Source of the DNA: Gymnorhina tibicen
Taxonomy: Eukaryota > Chordata > Aves > Passeriformes > Artamidae
Direction of reading: 5' to 3'
Length of the DNA: 64,000 nucleotides
Assembly (NCBI GenBank): GCA_013399875.1
Contig: VXAZ01006886.1
Location: forward strand, 2,431,288 to 2,495,287
This document shows, in pieces, positions 27,075 through 37,931 of the stretch. A model generated the notes under the pieces. The model was not told the DNA's origin, did no database searches, and was given only the letters and a program-made list of their open reading frames with translations. Numbering within the stretch: the first letter of the stretch is position 1; every line of letters starts with the position of its first letter. The translations under genes were made by a program, and so were the position numbers.

Positions 27075-30000
27075 GTAAATGGAAAAATATTAACTATATA
27101 AAGAGAAAATGTTTCAATTATAAGTAAAATCCTTCTAAAAATTAAGGAGATTTTTCTGTAATGTACATTGTGGCATAAGGGTTTCTGCCAATCACATTAC
27201 AAATCAAGTAATTGTAATGAACTTAAAACTGCAATGATCTAAATATATAAGCAAATGAAGACTTGAAGCCAAGGATATTATTCTTTATTTAGATAAAAGA
27301 AAAAACAGATGGGGGAAAGAAAACCAAAACAACAGGCTTTCAGATATAGAAGCTCTTTTTTACTCCTGGTATATACTTACGGTAACAGTGTAGCCACAAT
27401 CTGGTTAAAGAGGAATAAGATATTCTATACACTAAAGTAACAATAATGCCTTTATTTAATTAGTGATTTGAACTAATTATGTTACAGACATGAAAAATTT
27501 GATGCTTTAACTGATTTTCTACTAGTTTTACCAAAGAACCTTAACCCTACTTGATTGATCTGTTTATACTGAAATAGAAGAAATACATAAATACACAAAA
27601 ATAAACTCTCATCATTATTCATCAACAACTGAAAGCAGTTGCAATTTTCTCAAAGCTTCAACTCTCTTAAGAGAGAAGGGCAAGTTTCACTATTCATAGT
27701 TTTCAGCTTTTGCATTTATGGAAAAAAGTATCTTCAGGGACATGTGTAAATAACATGCATATACACCGGTGAGGGACAAAAAGAGAGAGTGATTGAAAAT
27801 GAGAATGATTAGGACAATGAGAATGATTAGGGAATTTTAGGAGAAAGATACACCCTAACTGAAGTGATTTTTGTGCATACATATAAACTTAAAGTTATAT
27901 ATACACTGTAAGCTATAGTAATTTAAAACTGCCAATGAATAAGCAAAAAAACCCAACACCAAAAACACTGTGAAGATGCATATGCTACAGGTGATTCTCA
28001 GAAAGAAATTGCAGGGAAAGGGTGAAAAGATGTTCTTCTGCTCTTTTTCTCACAATTTTACATTTTGTTGATATTTTAAGTATTAATGTGCTCAAATTCA
28101 AAGCACACTGAGGTTTTGAGGGGTTTTTTAAATTCATCTGTCCTTTTAATTAATGCATACACATTTCTATACTTTATAATTAAAGATTAGTTTTGCCCTT
28201 TAAGTCAGAAACTTTGATTTTATCATAAACATGTTACAAAGTATTTAAATCTACTATAATAGAACTACATATCATTTTTATTGCTTATATTGTTCAAAAT
28301 GCAGTTATGAAAACCATGCTTTAATAAAACCTCCCTGATTTTTCTCCAGGAGCTACAAGGCTAATATATTAGTCAGAAATAGCATTTCTTTAGAGGTCTA
28401 GGCATTTTTTCCCTCAGAGAGAACTAAATTTTATGTTGCCTGGCTATAAATCAGACCCAGAGATATCTTTAATCCACCGCAGCAGATAAAATATACCCAA
28501 GAAGTCTTGAATATAAATACTGAACAAGACCATTATTCCCCATGTTAAAAAGTCACATTTTTTTCAAGCCTATCCTCTTACTCAATTCGATTAGTGCTTC
28601 ACAAGTAGGATAATGAATCTAGCAAAAGAAAAAAGGCTCCATTAGCAAGTGGCATTGCTGAGCTGACAATGATTAACACACACGTGAAACCACTAAAGGA
28701 TGGCCAGCAAACCAAACCCATTTTTCAATCTCTTGCAGAAGCATGGGAGATTATTTCATTTGCATACAGCACCATAATAAGATTCCCTGCCAGCTGGTCA
28801 GAAATATTTATTGCAGGTGGTAATGCTGCTGGCATTAGGGGGGCTGGCTCGGGCAAACTGGGATCATGGTAATGTATATTCTCCCTTTGGTAACTTGCAA
28901 TGCATTCAGTCCCAAGCAGTTGTTTACATTATAATGTTAGTCCTCATCATGAACAAAATAAGGATGTTAAGGAGATCAGTACTGCAGAAAATGCTGACAG
29001 AATATTAAACAGGAACTGTCAAATGCCCTACATGGATGCTCTTTTGACTTTTGACTTTGAATTTGTCTCCTTTTAAACTGAAATTTATTTGTGTGCCTGC
29101 TATCAAACAATAATGGATTTCAGCTTTTATTTGATTGTTTCTTTTTTCATTAATATAATTTTCATTCTTTTAAGTTAATTAATTAACCTCTTGTATACTC
29201 TCACAGACTATAGGTTCATCATAAAAGTAACACGCCCAAGTCCTCTTGATTACATACTCGTTCTCCCTTGATTACATACCCATTCTAACATGCTAAATTT
29301 CTGATAAGGAATATTATTCTGAGATCCTTCTTTAGAGGTGGCCTAAAGCATCTGTAACCCTGCAGGACACTCAGCAGCACCCTCATGTGCCTAAGAGTCC
29401 ATGAGTTCCATTGATTGCTTAGGAAAGGGAATGGCTGCCAAGCCTACGATGAGAATAGCACTTCTGCATGCCTCAGCTTCATGTGTGAGTGAGGCCAAAA
29501 GGGCACTGTCAGTCTCAACAGCCCCTGTTGTTTCACATTCTCAAAAAGCCCTGGAAATTCGGGTGATTTAACACACCAGCATCTATTCACTACTGGCTGT
29601 AGGTTGTATGCTCACAACATTCCCACAGATAACCCGTTAATATATAAATTTATTATCAGTGGAAGAGCCTCAAGTTGAAAGTGTACTTGCCAACACAAGA
29701 TGATTTTTATTTGAAATTATCTTTTTCTCTGAAAAACGTTGCAGGTTAAAGCACCATTTGTGGAACTATGTTTCACTTTTTTTTTTTTTAATGTGTAAAT
29801 ATAAATGCTGTGGGGTTTTATTTTTGTTAGCAAATACTGGAATTTTCACTCTCTTTTCTGGTTTTTGACAGGTATTGATTTTGCAACTCGTAAGATTGCA
29901 AAACACTTGAAACAAACAAAGGAGATTGTTCAAAATGGAGACCATTTTAAAACAAAAACACTCAGTACTTTCAGAAACTATGATCTGGATTACACTGTGG

Positions 30001-33000
30001 GAGTGGAGTTTGAAGAACACACCAAAGGACTGGATAACCGAGTGGTGAAGGTAAAAATCTGGTACCTGATATCTGTTTATATTGCAGTCAGCACCAGGAG
30101 CCAGCAGTTCCAAAAATCAGCTGAATACGTTAAGTAAAACCCCAATATTTTATAGCCATCAGAGGATTTTTATAAAGCAGAAATAATTTGCATCCTGACA
30201 CAGTTTTCTTTCCTGCTATAAGCATTTATTAGAAATGCAAATCAGGATGGCTACTGAGATACGTGAGGACAATCGTTAATTATGTTTTTCTAGTAAGGGA
30301 TTTTTCCAGCTTTTCCATGATACATCTTATGTATCTAGAAAGTAGCAAAATTGTATTTTTACCTATATATCCTCCTTAATGAAACTGTGGATTTATCCCT
30401 GTGAATTTAGGACTGCATCAATATGAATTTTCATTTGGGGATGGGTGGGTTTACACTGATCAGACTCAGCTGGGCAGTTTAACAGTTGGATATTGTTAAA
30501 AATAAACCTACACTTAGATTTTAATGTTAGGGGAGCTTTGGGAGGGGGCAAGAAAAAAGTGTGAGCCAAAGCTTGGAGTGGATCGGGTGGCAGGGCTACT
30601 GGCAGAGGCAGTGGGCAAGGAGGTCCAGCAGTGGATGCTTTACTACCTTCGGGATTATAGAGTAACCTGAGCTCAGAATTCCCCCAGGAATCTGTGGCCA
30701 TTTGTTCAGACACCTTTCAGGGAGATACGTGGACAACACTTGGATTAAGGGCCATGTTGTAGCCCATGCCCTACTTCCTATGGCAGAGTCAGTTCCTGGG
30801 GGGATTCAAACAAGACTCTCTCAGAGAAGTTAGGGAGGAAAAGAAGACACATGAGCACTAATTCACTCACTGAATTCAGTTTCATGTTTCTGTATCAATA
30901 CTGCTTCTGTTTCACTTTCTTCTCACCCCTAAAATGCTTAAGCAACACTTTCAGATATAGAAAGGCCAGTAGATCTTAAATTTCCATTGACTGTCCCCTT
31001 TGGAGTTGTGCTAATCCAGCATCCCCCTCCTCCTTTGGTCATCATTCACTGAATCTACCTGTTATCAACTCTGCTAATTACCACACCTGTATTCTGTCAC
31101 TCAGCTTGCAGTTGCCAAACTCTGAGATGCTGAGATCAAAACTCACTGTCAACTGTTGTGTTTTGGCAATTGCCACAGGAAAAGTGGCATAAAGAACATG
31201 TTTACATTTGAACTCACATCATCCTTCACCAAAGTGGCACAAATTTAACAGAAGACATTGTTTGTTCACCATGGATCACTTTTAATTCTCTTTGTGCAGT
31301 GTAATTCCTATGATTTCATCCAAATTATTTCTCATTCACAGCACTGCAAGCCATCAAAGAGTAAGACCTATTTTTTTCACCATCCTGAATATCCCTATCT
31401 CTAAATTTTCTTTCTGTCTCCTCCAGTGGGCACTGGGTGGAAGAAATTCCTATGACAAAGTCTATGCTTTAAAACACTGCTCCCACATCTCTTCAGATCA
31501 GTTGAAGGCATTACTAAGGACCTAAGGACTCATTAGTTTCATCACTCCTTAAATCCATCAATTAGTGCTCCTCTAGTGCTTATCACCACTACCAAAGCCA
31601 TTGCCTTTCTCTGAAAAATCTTTTCACTTGCAGACTCTCCTCTTCATGGAAGGAAGGAGAGAAGGAAGGAAGGAAGGAAGGAAGGAAGGAAGGAAGGAAG
31701 GAAGGAAGGAATCATGCATTTATAACCCTACCTGATTTAATTACTTTTGCCTAATATTCATTTCTAAACATATCATATTATTTGTTTCTAGTGAGAGGAG
31801 AAGGAAAAAGGAAGCATGTCATGCCATTATTCTCTGAATTACTCTGAAAGTATTTTCTGGTCATTTTATTAACAAAACAAGGCCTCAAACACATTAAAGT
31901 TAGATGAAGGTAATAAAATTGGTAGGCAACATTTAAATGTAAAGAGGGCATGGATAATTTAAAGAGCATGTAGCTTGAAAATTCCGTAAATAAGAAAGAA
32001 ATTAACTGAAATGGAATGAGTTTTGTCTCATTATTAATGGAAAGCTCCCTCATAAGAGAAATAAATCATCCAGGGCTGAACTAGAAAATGAATTAAGCTC
32101 CCAATACACTTGGAGCTTTATAATAACTGAGCTTTCATGGGCTGTAACTGGTCTCTAATAAGGATTTGTCTGATACATGGTTAAGTACATCCCTAAAGGA
32201 CAACGGTTCAAAATGTAGAACAGTTCCAACAAAGTTGCTTTGAATGTACCCTGGGACATCTGTAGATAGATCATTTAGCCTGTAAAGAGAACTTTTCCTT
32301 AATGAGGGTTATCCTGCTCCTGGACAAGGATCAGCATACCCAGTACCTTGTCTGCTGCTGATAGACTCTGAATCATACCAGATCAGGAAATGGTTGAGGA
32401 CGGAAGGGATATCCTGAGAACACCCAGTCCAACCCCTCTGCTCAAGCAGGGTCAGCTACAGCACATTGTCCAGCTTATGATCACATCTCTTTAAATTTCT
32501 TTGTGAAAGTACATGAAAATATACAAATAAATTTAGTGTATAAGATGACATTAACATACACTTCCTCTTGTTACTTTATGCAGAGCTAGAAAAGGTGTTA
32601 GCACTGCACTTGTCATTATAAGCCCTCAAGTCTTCACCCATGAAACCCTACAATTTTTTCATTAATGGCTTTAAACAGCAAGAAAAATAATACACTTTGC
32701 ATATATTGCACAAGTAGCTGTAAACACACTCAACAATTCACCAGTTAGTATGAACACTTGATACTCATGTATGTGAAGAAACACATGGAAATGACAACAA
32801 AGCACTGCAAAAGCTTCCCATCATCACACTGTTGTCATCTTGAATGCATTTGGGTTTTGTTTAAATGCTTTTGGGGTTTTTTTATGAGGAAGATGGAGAA
32901 TGATAGGAAGCAACTGTAATTGTGTATTCACATTGTTTGAACTTATTTTTTTATGTTCATAAAATTCTCATTAATGTAACAGAGTTAATTATCTGATTCA

Positions 33001-34910
33001 TGCAGACTCTGGTGACCTGGGATGGTGACAAATTGGTCTGTGTTCAGAAAGGTGAAAAGAATAACAGGGGCTGGAAGCACTGGATTGAAGGAGACATCCT
33101 GCATCTGGTAAGGGCTGCTCTACAGATACACAGCACATCACTGAGGCTGCCACACAGGCTCAGGTTTTCCATTTCAAAGGATTTGTTATTTTTTTCTAGT
33201 TAGAAAGGTCTTTAGGCAGTTCTGATCTCTGAACTCTAAGGAAATTCCCCCTCTGCTTCAACTCAGGAATGCTCAATTTCTTTCCACCTGCTCCCAAGTA
33301 AGTCATAACCCTGCAGTGGCTTTTTTGCTCCAGTCCACTGCCCTCCAGCTCTTAACCCTTCCTTTTACATTGCACCTCTAACATAATCTCATTCTTATAT
33401 AATCACTGGTAGGGAAAAAGAGAAGGAAAAAAAACCACAATCAGATTGCAAGAAAAACGTTACTCTTTGTTCTGAATGAAGCAATATGAAATTTTAGCAC
33501 ACTGTGCTGTAATACGGATGAGAAACCCCTGGATACTCGAGAGGATCCCACAAACAACTCATACTGCAATTATTTTTTCCTAGTTCAATAATAAATTCAA
33601 ACATCTAAAGCAGTAAGCTGTAGCCCAAAGATAGATGTGGTGAGTCCAAGAGAGGCCAGAAAAGCCTGTGCAGGAAATAAGCCATCAGTGATGTCATAAA
33701 GATTTCAAAATAACAGTATCGTAGAATCATAGACTCATGAAGTTTGGAAAAGACCTCCAAGATCATGAAGTCCCAGGTTTGACTGAACACCACCACGTCC
33801 ATTAAACCGTATCACAAAGTGCCACATCTACTCATTTTTTGAACATTTCACATAATGATAATGATTCCAGAGTTTCCTGGGAGAGCAATCAAGAAATGGA
33901 CATGATAATATTGGATGGCACAATAAGTGGACGGAGAGAGATTCTTGAGAAGAGCCCATTGTTCTAGCCCATGCTTTGCACCAAGACATCTGCTCCTTCA
34001 CAAGTTTACTTCACACATACTTGGTGTGGGCAATCCCAGTGGCTCACATCTCTGTGCCTGAAAGGTCAAAGATAGGAATTAAAACCCACAATGTGCCACC
34101 CAACTAAAAGTCACCTGTCCAGTGCACTTCTCTCGCTTCATCTGAACACATATTCAAAAGCTGACCTAAAAGGTTCTACATGCTGGCTCCAAGATTTAGG
34201 CTGAGACTGGTGGAAACAAAGAAACCAAGCAGATCCTTGCAGAAGTCTTCAGAAACTGTACTGCAGGTTTGGCCCATTGCTTGCCACAAAGCCAGCTTCA
34301 GCTCCCTTCAAAGTCCTGTTTGGCATAGGAATGCTGGCTAATGACACCAACCAAACTGCATTGCAATGTGCAGCTGTGCCAGCCTTTAAGAGGTCAGCTG
34401 CAGCACTGGATAGCAATGGTGCATTGTTTCTGGCCCCTGAGAAATGGCTGGGCACAACTCTGAAGCAAATCATCTTTTTAAAGCATTCTTCTTTTTATTT
34501 ATTTCCTTGTTTCAGTGCTTCTCATGCATTTTGAGGTAACATGAATTATAAACTCTTACAGTACATTGTTTTAATAACAGAGCATGAAAAAGCCTTGAAT
34601 TAAAGCACAATTTTTATGCATTTTTCATGTTTATTCTTCTTAGAGTTCAATTCATGTATCAAAAACTAATTACTGCAACATGAGGTGCATACCTGCTGTT
34701 TGGTTACATATAATACACTATTCTTACTGTTCTCTTTTTCATAAGCATAAGTTTTTAATGCAGTGGCTCAGTTGTAGTAATTTCTGGTGGGATCTGATAT
34801 ATATGCAAAATAAAACTTCTACCACTATATACTCACTAATTGTTTTAATACTGTAGGAACTGACATGTGAAGACCAGGTGTGCCATCAGACATTTAAGAA
34901 GAAGAACTAA
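27002..34910 (+). CDS. RBP2: RBP2, cellular retinol-binding protein 2, complete
   Basis: The product is a cytosolic lipid-binding-family carrier, in mammals abundant in absorptive enterocytes. There it binds retinol and retinal and feeds LRAT for retinyl-ester export. Four exons join to 135 codons plus stop: 27002-27074, 29872-30050, 33006-33107 and 34857-34910 (73, 179, 102 and 54 nt, the family's standard pattern). The start sits in an ideal context, GCCACCATG. Visible motifs are NGTWEM (residues 6-11), NFEGYM (16-21), the portal region DFATRKIA (27-34), Lys41, TFRNYD (57-62) and CHQTFKKKN at the end, with Gln129 kept. Oddity: residue 109, Gln in mammalian RBP1 and RBP2, is His (WKHWIEGD). 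The protein has one extra C-terminal Asn relative to human. Some residues resemble RBP7, but position between RBP1 and COPB2 and overall identity favour RBP2. RBP1 lies upstream in the same orientation. Confidence 0.93.
27075..29871 (+). other. RBP2: RBP2 intron 1
   Basis: A 2,797-bp AT-rich intron. It holds an 18-bp tandem repeat (27798-27833, AATGAGAATGATTAGG core, two copies), a 22-bp imperfect direct repeat with a CTTGATTACATAC core at 29243-29286, and a motif-dense stretch at 28665-28870 described under findings. No transposon was recognised. Confidence 0.8.
29872..30050 (+). CDS. RBP2: RBP2 coding exon 2
   Basis: This 179-nt exon lies between the acceptor tttgacag and the donor gtaaaa. 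It completes Gly25, then encodes the helix-turn-helix portal ([16 protein letters not shown]) and strands up to [16 protein letters not shown] at residue 84. Lys41, which contacts ligand in the family, is present. Confidence 0.95.
31648..31711. repeat. (GGAA)n microsatellite in RBP2 intron 2
   Basis: The tract is GGAA units interrupted once by GAGAG near 31658-31662, then about 12-13 pure units to 31711. It is the complement of the TTCC tract at 20086. Confidence 0.97.
32371..32478 (-). mobile_element. CR1 LINE 3' end fragment in RBP2 intron 2
   Basis: The + strand contains AAATGGTTGAGGACGGAAGG, then CAGTCCAACCCCTCTGCTCA, then AGCAGGGTCAGCTACAGCAC. This is the reverse complement of the avian CR1 3' end. 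The copy is diverged and 5'-truncated; its edges are approximate. Confidence 0.87.
33006..33107 (+). CDS. RBP2: RBP2 coding exon 3, with His at the retinol-contact position
   Basis: This 102-nt phase-0 exon has acceptor tgcag and donor gtaagg. It encodes [18 protein letters not shown], then [16 protein letters not shown] (residues 85-118). The codon at residue 109 is CAC (His), where RBP1 exon 3 in this window has CAG (Gln). Confidence 0.95.
33108..34856 (+). other. RBP2: RBP2 intron 3
   Basis: A 1,749-bp intron containing one CR1 fragment (listed separately). Overlapping open frames on both strands near 34250-34530 (74-85 codons) have no recognisable product. Confidence 0.8.
33719..33890 (-). 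mobile_element. CR1 LINE 3' end fragment in RBP2 intron 3
   Basis: The + strand starts GTAGAATCATAGACTCATGA and continues GGAAAAGACCTCCAAGATCAT, then AACACCACCACGTCCATTAA and AAGTGCCACATCTACTCATT. This matches a common CR1 subfamily in reverse orientation. The match fades after about 33890. Confidence 0.88.
34857..34910 (+). CDS. RBP2: RBP2 coding exon 4 with stop codon
   Basis: The acceptor is actgtag. The exon encodes [17 protein letters not shown] and stops at TAA (34908-34910). The pattern ELTC-DQVC and the Lys-rich end match RBP2. The final Asn is an extension relative to human. Confidence 0.95.
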   Translation, partial: ELTCEDQVCHQTFKKKN

Positions 34911-35145
34911 AATTGAGCAGAAAGACTCCAAGATCTTCATCACAGTATTATGCTGTTATGTTTTGTCTAAAAAGAAGAACAAAGCCAGATTTTCATTCCT
35001 TTGACACTGCTATGTGAATATATTATGTGCCTGTTTATGGAAACAAACACATTTTATAGAAATAACATCAAACAGTTACAAACCTCATAAATTCCTTTGC
35101 CTTTCAATCTGGAGTTAAATAAAAGTAATTGTCTTTCAAATAATG
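34911..35145 (+). other. RBP2: RBP2 3' UTR with poly(A) signal
   Basis: A canonical AATAAA at 35118-35123 follows the stop by about 210 bp. A GT/T-rich stretch (taattgtctttcaaataatgt) sits just after it. The cleavage site near 35140 is inferred. Confidence 0.7.
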
Positions 35146-36322
35146 TTTCCCTACATCTTTATAATCACTTCCAGAGGAATGTCCATTAGCAACAACGCTG
35201 AAAATTAACAGTCACAATTATTTCAATCACAGTCTATCTCTCCATAGTGCTGTATTATCATAATGTCTTTGGATGACTGAATAACATTGGATATTCATTG
35301 GACTGTTTCTATTTAATTTAGTCCTGGATCACTAAGTCCACAGTTTCAGGCAACAGAATGCCTCACTGAGCACAATACATGTCCTTTCACATCTGGATTG
35401 TTCCCTTGAATTTGGCCCGGCTCTAAAGCTTCTACTGGTTATCACCTGATAAATATCTCACGGCCTTTGTGAAGTGCTGCAGCTCCTCAGTACGATCCTA
35501 ACATGGATCAATGACAATGCTGTAACTTCCAGTTAGAACTGGCAGCCTACTAATCATCCCAGCGGAGAAATCTGCTGTTTGAAGCAAACTCTACATTGAA
35601 GAGTTGCTCTATGGTGTGAAAACTAAGGCACACTTAGGACTGTAAGAGGAAAACTGCAGAGCATACACAGTCTGCATGTACCCTGTGCATAAAGAGTACC
35701 CAGCATGCTGCAATCTTCACCTTTTACCACCTTTCAGAGACTATAAAAAAGAAAAGTCTTTTCCATGCAACTCTTCTCAGTTTTGTTCAGGGTTTTTCAA
35801 AAGAATTCATGTTCTTTGCTAAAGGCAAGTTTAAGTTAACCATGGATGATGAGCACTACTTCAGTAGATAGAAACTTATATTATTTGACAAAATGTGTGC
35901 ACGCCTTCCCCAGAAGAGCTTGTATGCCCAAAAGCTCATCTGCTTTTTCCCAACTACATGAATTATTCTAATAAAATACACTGTCTTTCCTACAACCTTG
36001 CCTTTCAGATATAAAAACTTTCACATCAGCTTCAGTAGTGTTAAGTTCCCTCATGTCCATAGGCCCCCATCCTCTGTTTAGTATGGGAAGAGTAAAAAGC
36101 CACTAAACAAATCAGTGGTAGGGAAGTACAGAAAATATGTTTAAAAACTTTTGCAGAAATGGAGGAACATATGTTTTCTCCTCATCTCCACCTGCTCCTT
36201 AGCCCACTCACTGTCAATAGCTCAGGATAGGAAAGGAGTGAGACAGTCTCCCAGCTGACACCTAGGTTGCATCTGCAAAAATCTGATTAATATATCACCA
36301 GTACTTACATGACCATGGACAT

Positions 36323-36848
36323 CATCCTGGTTCCAGCTGGGATTGAGCTAATTTTCATTTTAGTAGCTGGTACAGTGCTGTGTTTTGGATTTAGTATGAA
36401 AATAATGTTGATAACACACCGATGGTTTAGTTGTTGCTAACTAGTGCTTCCTCTCAATCAAGGACTCCAGGTTGCATGTTCTGCCTGGGAGCAGGTGCAC
36501 AGGCTGGGAGGGAGCAGAACCAGGACAGCTGACCCAAACTGGCCAAAGGGATATTCCACACCACAGAACATCATGCTTAGCATATAAAGCTTCGAGAAGG
36601 AAGAGGGAAAACTGTTGTGTTTGGGATGGCATTCCCCAGTAATTTCTTGGTCTTCCCAAGGAACTGTTACACGTGATGGACCCCGCTGAACACCTGCCCA
36701 TGGGAAGTGGTGAATGAACTCCTTGTTCTGCTTTGCTTGTGCATGCAGCTTTTTCTTTTCCCATCAAACTGTCTTTAGCTCAGCCCAGGAGTTTTCTCAG
36801 GGAATGGCTGTGTGGTGCTTAGTTGCCAGCTGGAGTTAAATCACGATG
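36323..36848 (+). mobile_element. Solo LTR of an avian endogenous retrovirus (ERVL-type)
   Basis: I recognise the landmarks of a widespread bird LTR: CCTGGTTCCAGCTGGGAT at the start, TGACCCAAACTGGCCAAAGG and ATATTCCA, a TATA box TATAAA at 36583-36588, CTTCCCAAGGAACTGTTAC, and the end GTTGCCAGCTGGAGTTAAAT. There is no internal coding region on either side, so it is a solo LTR. Possible 5-bp target duplications are GACAT (36318-36322) and GGCAT (36849-36853), one mismatch. The terminal TG and CA are mutated (CATCC..., ...GATG), so it is not young. Confidence 0.85.
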
Positions 36849-37931
36849 GGCATAGACGTGCATATGTAAGGATATTTTTATGAATTGGACTTTGCTTCCC
36901 CTGATAAAAGTTGACTTGGTATCCAGCTTCCCGTTTGCCTGAGCAATGCTGTCACATTAGTTTGCACAGAAGAAACTGCACTTGGAGTTAGTAAACTCCT
37001 TATTTTGTCTTATTCAGCCCTGACCTGGACTTTTCAGTAGAAATGTATTTAATTCATATTTTTAAGTCTCTGCTAGTTACAAGGATAAGAAGTACCACAG
37101 TTCATTAAACTTTCAAAATATTATCAGAAGAACATAATCACAAGGAAACAAAATGTGCATGTTTTAATCAGTGACATTTCTTCTAGTTGGTTCTTGGCAG
37201 GAGTAAGTCTGCAAAATGCAGGGATTTGTAAATTCACACCAAATCATAAATCCAAAGAAAACCTTTCATACATCACAAGGAACTATCATCAATTCACAGA
37301 TGATGAGTTTGAAGAGGGAAAGCAAACATTCTTCAATTGGTTTCTTATTATGCTCACTAGTTCTATCTAATGGTTATGGTTCAGAAGTAAAGGAAATAGA
37401 CAATTGAGCACAAGTAGACTTTGATTAGGAGAAAACTGGATCTGACCCTATTTTTTTGCCTATCTTGGAAATGAAAATTTCAAACTTTATAACAGGAAGT
37501 GAGAAAATATGCAAGCTCTTTTACTCTCCAAAACAACATTTTGTTTTTGCACATACTGATATGCAAGAACCTGCAGCCAGCCTCCTTTACAACTGTATGC
37601 ACAGTGCTGGAGACAGAGGAGAGATTCATTATTTTGCATTATAATTACTTCCAAAGGTATCCTTGTTTGTATCATATTTGTGATGTTAGGTTGGTCTCTA
37701 AGCTGTTCAAAGTCCCTTATCTCCTTGTCAGCAGATTAAATACTTGCGCTGGAGGAACGGACCTTGCTGGTAAATCAAAGAATGTTCATTCACATTTTTT
37801 CAGCCCTCTGGCACGCAGTGCTGTCTCAGCTGTTTTGAAGGATTACCATTTGCATGGATTCTTTTCCTCACAGAGAATATTGCTCAAATACAGCCCCAGG
37901 AGGGGAATTTATCAGCAACCTTCTGATCCAG

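Larger units (their letters stand above)
30051..33005 (+). other. RBP2: RBP2 intron 2
   Basis: A 2,955-bp intron with a GGAA microsatellite and a CR1 end, each listed separately. Nothing else was recognised. Confidence 0.8.
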
